Part shown: piece after piece, positions 17,316 to 27,251 of the stretch
Numbering within the stretch: the first letter of the stretch is position 1
Layout: every line of letters begins with the position of its first letter
Source of the DNA: Luteimicrobium sp042670205
GTDB taxonomy: Bacteria; Actinomycetota; Actinomycetes; Actinomycetales; Cellulomonadaceae
Direction of reading: 5' to 3'
Length of the DNA stretch: 64,000 bases
Assembly (NCBI RefSeq): GCF_042670205.1
Contig: NZ_JBHUWD010000011.1
Location: 26,013 to 90,012 of the forward strand
Notes under the pieces: model-generated
Databases searched by the model: none
What the model saw: the letters and a program-made list of their open reading frames with translations, nothing else
What the model was told of the DNA's origin: nothing
Program-made: the position numbers and the translations under genes

Positions 17316-19501
17316 CCGTCACCTCCACCAGACGTGCAGACCCTGCGGTCCTGCGGCTTGTAGGTCCACTGGTTCGTCTCGTCCTTGACGACGGAGCCCT
17401 CGCGCGAGACGAGCCTCCGGACGCTCACGTGGAACCCGGGCTCCCCGCCGGGATCCGCGATGCACGTCTTCGACGAGTCGTGGACCGTGGACGGCTTCAC
17501 GACGTTCGAGCGCGGGCTCGTCGTCGACTTCACCGTGTAGTACTTCGTGCTCCAGAACGCGACGTGGAGCTTGCCGCCCCCGACCCACGACTGGACGACG
17601 ACGCCGTACGGCGTGTCGTTCGTGAACTTCATGTCGATCACGCCGACGGCGATGGTCGCCTCCCGGCCCTCCGGGTACCGCGCGAACCAGTACGAGTGCG
17701 GCTGGTGCGTGACGATGTCGAGGCCCGCGAAGAACGCCGCGTTGTACGTCGTCGTCGCGACCTGCGACAGCCCGCCCCCGACGGCGTCGACGAACTGGCC
17801 GTTCTCGATCATGTGGGCCTTGTAGTAGCCCGCCTCGGACGTGATCGGGCTGAGCGCGTCGACCATGGAGAACGTCTTGCCGGGCTTCAAGAGGTCGCCG
17901 GAGATCTTGCTCGCGCCGACCTCGAGGTTCTTGGTCCGGACGGGCTCGTTCGTGAGGACGGTCGCGAACTCGGACACCTTCTCCTTCACGCCGAGCTTCG
18001 CCAGGTCGTCCCGCGTGGTGGTCGGCTCGACGGTCGTGAGGGGCACGTTCGCCGCGCGACCCGACTCCTTGGCCGCGGCCGCCGTCACGGCCGACGCGAG
18101 CGCCCGGGCGTCGAGGCCGGTGCCGTTGGCGCCGCCGACGATCGTCGGCCTGCCCTTCACGAAGGTGAACCGGGCGTCCTTCGCGGCGGTGAGGAGCTTG
18201 GTGCTGCGCGCGAGGACGTCCGCGCGCAGCGTCTTGGCGTCGAGCTGGAGCCGGAGCGCGGAGCCGTCCGGGACGAACGTGGCCGCCTCGGCCAGCACGT
18301 CACCCGGGAGGCGGACCTTCTGCGAGCCGACGGTGAGGTCGACCGGCGACGACGTGACCGTCCCGGCCGTCACCATGGCGGCCTCGACGGCGTCCGCACC
18401 CACCTCGGGGCGGACCGTCGTCGTCGGCAGCTCGAGCGCACCGTGCGCCGTCAACCAGCCGTCGGTGAGGATCGTGGTGGCCTTGCCTCCGTCGAGGGTG
18501 GTGCCGTCGCGGGGCGCGACGCTCGTCGCCGCCCCGTCGGAGAAGGCGACGCCGCCGTCGCGCGGCTTCACCTCGACGGACTTCGCGACCTTCGCGACCG
18601 CTGCCTCGAGCTTGGCGTCGTCGACCGTCGTGACCGGCGCGACGTCCGACCCCCCGAACATCGCGTGCCAGAGCCGCGACGGCGCGAGGCTGAACGACAC
18701 GAGCGGCTCGACGGTGGCGCGGGCGTCGAACGTCAGACCGGCCTTGCGCGGGTCGATCCGGGCCTTCTTCGCGCCCGCGACGACGGCCACGGGCTCGGTG
18801 GTGCGGTCGCCCAGCGCGTCGTCGAGGGCACGGGTCGCGTCGTCGACGGTCATCCCGCCGACCTCGACCCCGGCGACCGTGGTGCCGTGCGCGATCTTGT
18901 CCGACACGAGCCACTGGGCTCCGACGTACGCGCCGACGAGCGCCACCACGGCGATCCCGACGCCGATCAGCGTCCGCCGCGTGCGGCTGGGCGCGGGCTC
19001 GTCGCCGAGGCCGCGGAGGATGTCGTCGTTCGGGGGCGCTCCCGTCGGGCCCGCGTCCGGTGCGGCGAGCGCCGGCAGGACGGCGGTCTGGGTGGGCGGC
19101 ACTGCGGTCGGGGCCGGCGGCGGGCTGCCGGCGCCGGGGAAGGTCCCGGCGGGTGCGGGGGCACCGGGGGTGCTCGCCGCCCGCGGCGCGAGGGCCGGGA
19201 GCACGGCGGTGGCCTCGGCGTCCGGCGCACCGGGCCTCAGGGCCGACACCCGCTCGGGGGCGGACGACCCCACGGTCGGCAGCTGCACGTAGCCCCGCCA
19301 GGGGTTGCCGTCCGGCTGCTCGGGCACCGAGCCGGGCGCGGCCCCCGCCGGGCTGGTCGGCGCGGCGGCGGGAACCGAGGCCTCTACGGGGGCGCGTTCG
19401 TCGGGAGCAGGCTCGACCGGGGGACCCGCGGGCGCGGGCGGCGTGGGCACCGGCGCCCCGTCGGGGCGTTCGCCGGGGCTGGTGGTGGCGTGCTCGTCCA
19501 T
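17312..19501 (-). CDS. VanW-family cell-envelope protein
   Basis: 729 residues. A long Pro/Ala-rich cytoplasmic region (1-165) precedes one membrane helix (about 172-195), then extracellular YoaR/PG_binding_4-like segments (HGTTVAGVEVGGMTVDDATR and later copies). The VanW domain lies at about 560-690, with KTFSMVDALSPITSEAGYY, GGGLSQVATTTYNAAFFAG and PHSYWFARYPEGREATI. The family is linked to vancomycin resistance loci, but its chemistry is unknown; a peptidoglycan-associated role is inferred. It is first in an operon with three aromatic-amino-acid genes, an odd pairing. The promoter should lie in 19502-19601. Confidence 0.88.
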   Translation of the reverse strand: MDEHATTSPGERPDGAPVPTPPAPAGPPVEPAPDERAPVEASVPAAAPTSPAGAAPGSVPEQPDGNPWRGYVQLPTVGSSAPERVSALRPGAPDAEATAVLPALAPRAASTPGAPAPAGTFPGAGSPPPAPTAVPPTQTAVLPALAAPDAGPTGAPPNDDILRGLGDEPAPSRTRRTLIGVGIAVVALVGAYVGAQWLVSDKIAHGTTVAGVEVGGMTVDDATRALDDALGDRTTEPVAVVAGAKKARIDPRKAGLTFDARATVEPLVSFSLAPSRLWHAMFGGSDVAPVTTVDDAKLEAAVAKVAKSVEVKPRDGGVAFSDGAATSVAPRDGTTLDGGKATTILTDGWLTAHGALELPTTTVRPEVGADAVEAAMVTAGTVTSSPVDLTVGSQKVRLPGDVLAEAATFVPDGSALRLQLDAKTLRADVLARSTKLLTAAKDARFTFVKGRPTIVGGANGTGLDARALASAVTAAAAKESGRAANVPLTTVEPTTTRDDLAKLGVKEKVSEFATVLTNEPVRTKNLEVGASKISGDLLKPGKTFSMVDALSPITSEAGYYKAHMIENGQFVDAVGGGLSQVATTTYNAAFFAGLDIVTHQPHSYWFARYPEGREATIAVGVIDMKFTNDTPYGVVVQSWVGGGKLHVAFWSTKYYTVKSTTSPRSNVVKPSTVHDSSKTCIADPGGEPGFHVSVRRLVSREGSVVKDETNQWTYKPQDRRVCTSGGGDG

Positions 19502-19601
19502 GGGTGCTCCTGCGCTGGCCGCGCGGTCGTCGCGGCGGGCGTTCGCCGGGGGTCGGCGTCTGGCGATTCTACGAGGTCAGCCTGGTGCCGGACGCACGGT
19601 C

Positions 19602-20123
19602 TCAGCCGGCGGCGCCGTCCTTACGGGCGTCGCGGGGCGTGTCGGAGAACCAGCCGCGGGGCGCGAAGGCGCTCGCCGCGACGAGCAGGAACCCGCCGTA
19701 CATCCACACGTTCGCCCAGCGCTGGTGGGCACCCGCGAGCACGTCCCCGCCGGGCCCGTGCATCCCCGTCAGCACGATGACGACGACGAGCCACCCGACC
19801 GCGTAGGCCGTGTAGGCGCCGTACCCTCCCCAGGCCCGCGCGAGGACGGCGGCGACGACGCTGAGCGCGAGGGTCAGGACGAGTCCCACGGGCCACGAGG
19901 CGGCCGCGCCGACGTGGTCGGTGACGCTCGACGGCAGCAGCGCGGCGAACATGAACGTCCCGACGGCGCCCACGAGGACCCCCAGCAGCCCGGACAGCAC
20001 GACCCGCAGCCAGCTCGTCCGCACGGCCGGAGCCGGGGTGGGCCGCGGCCCGTCGACGGTGCCGCCGGTGCCGGCGGGCGGCATCGGTCCCGGCTCGCCG
20101 TCCGGGGGAACTGTCGCGCTCAC
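19602..20123 (-). CDS. Four-helix membrane protein of unknown function
   Basis: 173 residues from GTG 20123, in a GTGA overlap with mshB. A Pro-rich head of about 35 residues is followed by four hydrophobic segments: LRVVLSGLLGVLVGAVGTF, VGLVLTLALSVVAAVLARA, YAVGWLVVVIVLTGM and NVWMYGGFLLVAASAFA. I recall similar proteins next to mshB in other Micrococcales (a DUF6113-like family), but no function is known. Translation coupling with mshB hints at a shared role in thiol or envelope biology. Confidence 0.7.
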   Translation of the reverse strand: MSATVPPDGEPGPMPPAGTGGTVDGPRPTPAPAVRTSWLRVVLSGLLGVLVGAVGTFMFAALLPSSVTDHVGAAASWPVGLVLTLALSVVAAVLARAWGGYGAYTAYAVGWLVVVIVLTGMHGPGGDVLAGAHQRWANVWMYGGFLLVAASAFAPRGWFSDTPRDARKDGAAG

Positions 20124-21253
20124 GGTGCCACCGTACCGGGAGTGCCTGGGCGTCCGACGACGCCACCCGGCACCGGGCGCGGGGAGAACGTCGCGTAGCG
20201 CTCGGCGGTGAGCAGCGGTGCGAGCACGTCGTTGCTGAGCGCGTACCGGCCGACGAGCGCCTCCCCCTCGGCGGCGGGCGTGACGGCGACGGCCTGGACC
20301 TGCGTGGCGTGCGCCCGGAGCGCGCCCGCGACACGGTCGAGCACGGGCCCGACCGGCACGACGACGAGCCCCGGCCCGGCCTCGAGCCCGGGCAGGCGTT
20401 CGGCGAGCGTGGGCGCGTCGGCCGGCCACCACGTGGAGACGGGCGGCAGGACGGGCTCGTCGGGGTCGGGCAGGCTCAGCCCGGTGCCGGCCGGCCGCGC
20501 CCGCAGGAGGTCCGCGACCTCGGCCGACGCGGCGAGCGCGCGCCTCGCTGCCCGGACGTCGGCGGCGGGCTGGACGACGCACCACAGCGCGGGAACCGGC
20601 GTGCCCTGGGCCGCGCCGCTCGGGCCTGGCTCATCTCCGGCGCCCTTCCCCTGCTCGTCGCCGAGCAGCTGGAGCGCGCGGACGGTGACCTCGTGGGTCC
20701 GGACGTGGTCGGGGTGCCCGTACCCGCCCTGCGGGTCGTAGGTCGCGACGACGGCGGGGCGGCGCTCGCGCAGGACGGCGACGAGCCGCCGGGCCGCCTC
20801 GTCGAGGCTCACCCCGACGAACGCGCCGCCAGGTGCGCCCTCCGCGGCGTGCGACGCGATCCCCGGGGCGACCCACGCCATGCCGGAGTCCTCGTAGCGG
20901 ACGGGAGCGACGTCGTCGGGCAGGGGGACGGTGTCGAGGAACACGTGGTCGGTGACCCCGAGCGAGGCGAGCGCACCCGCGAGCTCCCGCTCGCGGTAGG
21001 CCGCGAGCGCGGGGCCGTCCCCCTCGAGCGATCCGACCCCCGTGGGGTGCGCGACCGTGTCGATGACCTCGCCGCGCTCCCCGCGCGTGCACGTCACGAC
21101 GGTCACGGACTCCCCGGCCGCCGCCCACGTGGCGAGCAGCGCCCCGGTCGCGAGCGTCTCGTCGTCGGGATGAGCATGCACCACGACGAGCCCCCCGCGG
21201 GGCTCCACGACCCGCGCTCCCCCAGCGCGCCCGACGCCCTCCGAGCGGCTCAC
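20120..21253 (-). CDS. mshB: Mycothiol biosynthesis GlcNAc-inositol deacetylase
   Basis: 377 residues from GTG 21253. LmbE/PIG-L zinc deacetylase fold: VVVHAHPDDETLATGALL gives the AHPDDE motif (27-32) with His28 and Asp31 as metal ligands, and GYGHPDHVRTHEVT supplies the third His. MshB removes acetyl from N-acetyl-glucosaminyl-inositol in mycothiol synthesis. The length and the long C-terminal domain with ALWCVVQ fit MshB and not the shorter mycothiol-conjugate amidase, although cross-activity is known between the two. It lies downstream of typA with 235 bp between them. Confidence 0.85.
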   Translation of the reverse strand: MSRSEGVGRAGGARVVEPRGGLVVVHAHPDDETLATGALLATWAAAGESVTVVTCTRGERGEVIDTVAHPTGVGSLEGDGPALAAYRERELAGALASLGVTDHVFLDTVPLPDDVAPVRYEDSGMAWVAPGIASHAAEGAPGGAFVGVSLDEAARRLVAVLRERRPAVVATYDPQGGYGHPDHVRTHEVTVRALQLLGDEQGKGAGDEPGPSGAAQGTPVPALWCVVQPAADVRAARRALAASAEVADLLRARPAGTGLSLPDPDEPVLPPVSTWWPADAPTLAERLPGLEAGPGLVVVPVGPVLDRVAGALRAHATQVQAVAVTPAAEGEALVGRYALSNDVLAPLLTAERYATFSPRPVPGGVVGRPGTPGTVAP

Positions 21254-21353
21254 GCGCGCCCCGAGGCCGCGCGGGCGCCGGCAGGACGGCCCCCGCCCAC
21301 CGGACGCACGAACGCGCTACCGCCGTCGTGCACGAAGGCGACGAACGGACGAG

Positions 21354-21458
21354 CGGCGGGTCGGGGGATGCCGCGCAGCGTCGTGGCGGGTCTGGCGGGA
21401 GGCCGCGAGGAACGAGCGGCCGGATGGAAGACGCGGCGCGGCATCCCCCGTCCCGCCG
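21354..21458. repeat. Nested-hairpin element, copy A (downstream of typA)
   Basis: Outer arms 21354-21376 and 21436-21458 are complementary over 23 bp with one mismatch. Inside is a 43-nt core (21390-21432) starting GTCTGGCGGGAGGCC and ending GGATGGAAGAC, with its own hairpin: GGCCGC (21401-21406), loop GAGGAACGA, GCGGCC (21416-21421). The core recurs on the other strand at 60855-60895 with different outer arms. It begins 30 nt after the typA stop. It occupies most of the gene-free stretch 21254-21488. Confidence 0.85.
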
Positions 21459-21488
21459 TGAACCCGGCCACGACCCCCACGCGACGAC

Positions 21489-23420
<1,932 letters not shown>

Positions 23421-23538
23421 GGAGGAACCAATCTTCGAAGAGGGAGACGTCACGGGCCGAAACGGGCTCTGGCGTGACGGCGCCCACAAGCCTGGGGCGC
23501 GTCGTTCACCTCATTCTACCGGCCGCGCCCGCACATGC

Positions 23539-23596
23539 GTGTGGGCATCCGTTCTGCCGTCCGCACAGGGCGGAACGGCAGAACGGATGCCCACAC
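23539..23596. terminator. Long perfect hairpin between oppDF and typA
   Basis: 22-bp perfect arms (23539-23560 with 23575-23596; GTGTGGGCATCCGTTCTG...) around a 14-nt loop, starting 36 nt past the end of the double ATPase gene. It lacks the core found in the typA and fumC elements, but has the same placement and arm length. The spacer 23421-23632 has no ORF. Confidence 0.7.
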
Positions 23597-23632
23597 GGCG
23601 AGGCTCGGCGAGCCCCTCGTCCGACGGTGCCG

Positions 23633-25453
23633 TCAGACCCGCTCGAGGAGCGCGGCCCGCAGCTCGCGGCGCTCGCGCTGCTTCTCCGGGTCGGGCAGCG
23701 GGACGGCCGCGATGAGGCGCTGCGTGTACGCCTCCTGCGGGTTGCGCAGGATCTGGTCGCGCGTGCCCTGCTCGACGATCCGGCCGTGCTGCATGACGAC
23801 GATCCGGTGCGCGAGCACGTCGACGACCGCAAGGTCGTGGGTCACGAACAGGCACGCGAACTGGAGGCGCTGCTGGAGGTCCTGCAGCAGCTCGAGCACG
23901 TGCGCCTGGACGGACACGTCGAGCGCGGACGTCGGCTCGTCGGCCACGAGCAGCTCGGGCGACAGGGAGATCGCACGCGCGATGCCGACGCGCTGCTTCT
24001 GACCGCCGGAGAGCTCGTGCGGGTACCGGTTGCGGTAGGCACGCGGCAGCTCGACCTGGTCGAGCAGCTCCTCGATCTTCTTCTGCAGCGCGGCCCCCTT
24101 GGCGAGCCCCGCGAGGAACATCGGCTCGCCGATGGACTCGCCGATGGGCAGGCGCGGGTTGAGCGAGGACGACGGGTCCTGGAAGACCATGCCGACCCGG
24201 CGCCGCAGCGACTTGAGCTTCTTGCTGGTCGGCTCGGTGAGGTCCGTGCCGGCGACGGTGAGCTGGCCCTCGACGATCGGGAGCAGGCCCACCGCGGCGC
24301 GGCCGATGGTGGTCTTGCCCGAGCCCGACTCACCGACGAGGCCGACGACCTCGCCCGGGTGGATCACGAGGTTCGCGCCCTCCACCGCGCGGAACGCGGC
24401 CACGCGCCCCTGCTTGGGGTACTCGATGGCGACGTCCCGCAGCTCGAGGATGGGCGCCGTGCCGCCGTTGGTCGCGGCCCGTGCCTCCTTCTCCGCCTGG
24501 GCGAGAGCCTTGCGGTTCTCCTCCTCGCGACGCGCGAGCTCGGCGGCGGACACGTCCGCCACGAGGTCCTCGTGGTGCGTCGCGGCGGCGAGCGCGGCCG
24601 TGACGTCGATCTCCTCGCCCTCCTCCGCGACACCGAGGTGCGGCACGGACGCGAGAAGCTCCTGCGTGTACGAGTGCTGCGGCGACGCGAAGATCTGCTG
24701 CGCCGTCCCCTCCTCCACGATCAGGCCCTTGCGCATGACGACGATGCGGTCCGCGAGGTCCGCGACCACGCCCATGTCGTGCGTGATGAGGATGACCGCG
24801 GAGTTGAGCTTGTCGCGCAGGTTACGCATGAGGTCGAGGATCTCGGCCTGGACCGTCACGTCGAGGGCCGTCGTGGGCTCGTCCGCGATGAGGAGCAGCG
24901 GGTCGCACGACAGCGACTGCGCGATCATGGCGCGCTGACGCTGACCGCCCGACAGCTGGTGCGGGTAGGAGTTGAACGCCTTCTGCGGGTCCGGCAGCTC
25001 GACGAGCCGGAGCAGCTCGAGCGCCCGCTCCTTGGCCTCGTCGGGCGAGATCTCGTTGTGCAGGCGCAGCGCCTCGATGATCTGGAACCCGACCGTGTAG
25101 ACGGGGTTCAGGGCCGTCATGGGCTCCTGGAAGATCATCGCGATGTCGTTGCCGCGGATGTCGCGCATCTTCGACGCGCCGAGCCCGCGCAGCTCCTGGC
25201 CCTGCAGCTTGATCGACCCGGAGATCCGGGCGTTCTTGGGCAGCAGGTCGAGGATCGCCATCGAGCTCACCGACTTGCCCGAGCCGGACTCGCCCACGAT
25301 GGCGAGCACCTCGCCCGCGTGGACGGTGTAGTTGAGGTTGATCGCGGCGGGCACCCACTTCTTGTCCACGCCGAAGTCGACGGACAGGTCGCGCACCTCG
25401 AGCACGGCCTCGGTCGCCGTCGCCTGACGGTCGGTCCCGATCGTTTGGGTCAT
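23633..25453 (-). CDS. Oligopeptide ABC transporter, fused double ATPase (OppD-OppF type)
   Basis: 606 residues from ATG 25453, with AGGAG 7 nt upstream. Two ABC modules lie in one chain: the first with Walker A GESGSGKS (54-61), LSGGQRQRAMIAQSL and LIADEPTTALD; the second with GESGSGKTT (about 370), LSGGQKQRVGIARAI and LVADEPTSALD. A charged linker of about 60 residues joins them. It would power peptide import through the permeases encoded at 26175-28789. It is separated from them by a gene on the other strand, so it probably needs its own promoter. Confidence 0.93.
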   Translation of the reverse strand: MTQTIGTDRQATATEAVLEVRDLSVDFGVDKKWVPAAINLNYTVHAGEVLAIVGESGSGKSVSSMAILDLLPKNARISGSIKLQGQELRGLGASKMRDIRGNDIAMIFQEPMTALNPVYTVGFQIIEALRLHNEISPDEAKERALELLRLVELPDPQKAFNSYPHQLSGGQRQRAMIAQSLSCDPLLLIADEPTTALDVTVQAEILDLMRNLRDKLNSAVILITHDMGVVADLADRIVVMRKGLIVEEGTAQQIFASPQHSYTQELLASVPHLGVAEEGEEIDVTAALAAATHHEDLVADVSAAELARREEENRKALAQAEKEARAATNGGTAPILELRDVAIEYPKQGRVAAFRAVEGANLVIHPGEVVGLVGESGSGKTTIGRAAVGLLPIVEGQLTVAGTDLTEPTSKKLKSLRRRVGMVFQDPSSSLNPRLPIGESIGEPMFLAGLAKGAALQKKIEELLDQVELPRAYRNRYPHELSGGQKQRVGIARAISLSPELLVADEPTSALDVSVQAHVLELLQDLQQRLQFACLFVTHDLAVVDVLAHRIVVMQHGRIVEQGTRDQILRNPQEAYTQRLIAAVPLPDPEKQRERRELRAALLERV

Positions 25454-25479
25454 CGTGTCGCTCCTGGGATCATGCGCAT

Positions 25480-26148
25480 ATGAGTTCGGGTCGAGGTGCC
25501 AGCAGTCAGGACGGGAATGCCGACGGCGGTGCCCGCGGCGCGGGCGTGACGTCGTTCTGGCCCCGCAGCAGCCCGTGGCTGACGGGCGCGTCCTGGGTGC
25601 TCCTCGCGGGCGTCACCGCGTCGCAGTGGCAGCAGCACGGCCTCGGTGGCCTGCTGCGCGCCGCGCCGTGGGCGCTCGGCGCCGGTTACCTCGCGTGGCT
25701 GGTGTTCTGGCGTCCCCGCGTGCGGGTCGCGGAGGACGCCGTCGTGGTCGTGAACCCGTTCCGGACGGTGCGGGTGCCGTGGGCGGCGCTCGTCGACGTG
25801 AGCACGCAGTACGCGCTCACGCTGGTCACGCCCCACGTTCGCGTCCGCGCCTGGGCGGCACCCGGGCCGGGTCGGCACAAGGCCTTCACGGCCGGTCCCG
25901 ACGAGCTCCGCGGTCTGCCGAGCACGTCCTTCGACTCCCAGCGGAGCGTCCGGATCGGAGACCTGCGCGGCTCGGCCTCCGGCACGGCCGGCGAGCTCAT
26001 CCGAGGCCACTGGCAGCACCTCGTCGAGACCGAGGCGCTGGAGCTCGGCGTCGCCGACACCACACCGGTCGAGTCGAGCTGGGACCGGACGGCGCTCGCC
26101 GTCCTGGCGGCGTGCGTCGTGCTCGGCGTGGCGGCTCAGCTGGTCTGA
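25480..26148 (+). CDS. PH-domain membrane protein
   Basis: 222 residues. Two hydrophobic segments (about 32-65: SWVLLAGVTASQWQQHG, APWALGAGYLAWLVFW) are followed by a bacterial PH-like domain (RPRVRVAEDAVVVVNPFRTV, RVPWAALVDVSTQY) and a last hydrophobic helix (RTALAVLAACVVLGVAAQLV). Proteins of this kind are small actinobacterial membrane proteins of unknown role. It sits head to head with the double-ATPase gene, with only 26 bp between starts, and lies on the opposite strand within the peptide-transporter cluster. No Shine-Dalgarno is visible. Confidence 0.75.
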   Translation: MSSGRGASSQDGNADGGARGAGVTSFWPRSSPWLTGASWVLLAGVTASQWQQHGLGGLLRAAPWALGAGYLAWLVFWRPRVRVAEDAVVVVNPFRTVRVPWAALVDVSTQYALTLVTPHVRVRAWAAPGPGRHKAFTAGPDELRGLPSTSFDSQRSVRIGDLRGSASGTAGELIRGHWQHLVETEALELGVADTTPVESSWDRTALAVLAACVVLGVAAQLV

Positions 26149-26174
26149 GCCGCCACGCACGCGCTCCGCGGCGA

Positions 26175-27251
26175 TCACGGCAGCCCCGGCTCCGTCGCGC
26201 CGGACGACCCGTGCAGGGCGTCGTCGACCGGCGACTCGAGGGCCGCGGGCGCGACACGCTGGTCGCCCTTGTCCTTCTTGAGCCGGAACTTCTTCTGGCG
26301 GGGGTCGAACGCGTCGCGCAGGCCGTCGCCGACGAAGTTCACGCAGAGGCAGATGATCACGATGAACAGGCCGGGCCACCAGAACAGCCAGGGCCGCGTC
26401 GAGAACGCCGCCTGGTTCTGGCTGATGAGCAGGCCGAGCGAGATGTCCGGCGGCTGCACGCCGAGGCCGACGTAGGACAGCGCGGTCTCCGTGAGGATCG
26501 CGGACGACATCAGCAGCGTCGTGTTGACGGTGATGACGCCGATCGCGTTCGGCAGGATGTGCTTGAAGATGATCCGGCGGTTCGACGCTCCGGCGAGGCG
26601 CGCGGCGTCGACGAACTCACGCTCACGCAGGGTGAGGAAGTCGCCGCGCACGAGCCGCGCCATGCCGGTCCAGGAGACGAGCCCCAGGAAGGCCGCGAGG
26701 AACCACACCCCGCCGAGCTGGCGCGACGTCGTCGCGATCACGGCCGCCGCGATGAGCGACGGGATGATGATGATCATGTCCGTGAAGCGCATGAGGATCG
26801 CCTCGGTCTTGCCGCGGAAGAAGCCCGCGCTCGCACCGATGAGGATGCCCACGGCTGCCGCGACGACGCCGACGATGATCATGATCGAGATCGAGATCTG
26901 CGCTCCGCGCATGGTCATCGCGAACATGTCGCGACCGACGCGGTCCTGGCCGAACGGGTGGTCACCCAGGTGGAACGGGAACCACTGCAGGGTCGGGTGC
27001 CCGCCGTTCATGATGTCCGGCGTTTCCTTGTAGCTGTACTTCCACCAGCCCGGGATCGGGCCGAGCCCGATCGAGCTCACGGCAAGGATCAGCACCAGGA
27101 TGAACACGATGATCCCGATCACGGCGCCACGGTGGTCCATGAAGCGCTTGAAGACGATGCGGCCCTGCGACAGGCCGCGGACCTGCTCCTCGGGCTCCGG
27201 GGTCGCCGGAGCCGGGGAGACCTCGTCCATGTTGCTCAGCGGCGATGTCAT
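26175..27251 (-). CDS. Oligopeptide ABC transporter permease (OppC type)
   Basis: 358 residues with an N-terminal cytoplasmic tail, one helix at about 40-62, and the BPD_transp_1 core of five helices. The coupling-helix motif reads EFVDAARLAGASNRRIIFKHILPNAI. A large external loop after helix 1 (KYSYKETPDIMNGGHPTLQ) and the phrase HPFGQDRVGRDMFA are typical of OppC/DppC. Its ATG overlaps the oppB stop (ATGA). It forms the membrane channel with the OppB-type protein. The last 30 residues are a charged tail. Confidence 0.93.
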   Translation of the reverse strand: MTSPLSNMDEVSPAPATPEPEEQVRGLSQGRIVFKRFMDHRGAVIGIIVFILVLILAVSSIGLGPIPGWWKYSYKETPDIMNGGHPTLQWFPFHLGDHPFGQDRVGRDMFAMTMRGAQISISIMIIVGVVAAAVGILIGASAGFFRGKTEAILMRFTDMIIIIPSLIAAAVIATTSRQLGGVWFLAAFLGLVSWTGMARLVRGDFLTLREREFVDAARLAGASNRRIIFKHILPNAIGVITVNTTLLMSSAILTETALSYVGLGVQPPDISLGLLISQNQAAFSTRPWLFWWPGLFIVIICLCVNFVGDGLRDAFDPRQKKFRLKKDKGDQRVAPAALESPVDDALHGSSGATEPGLP

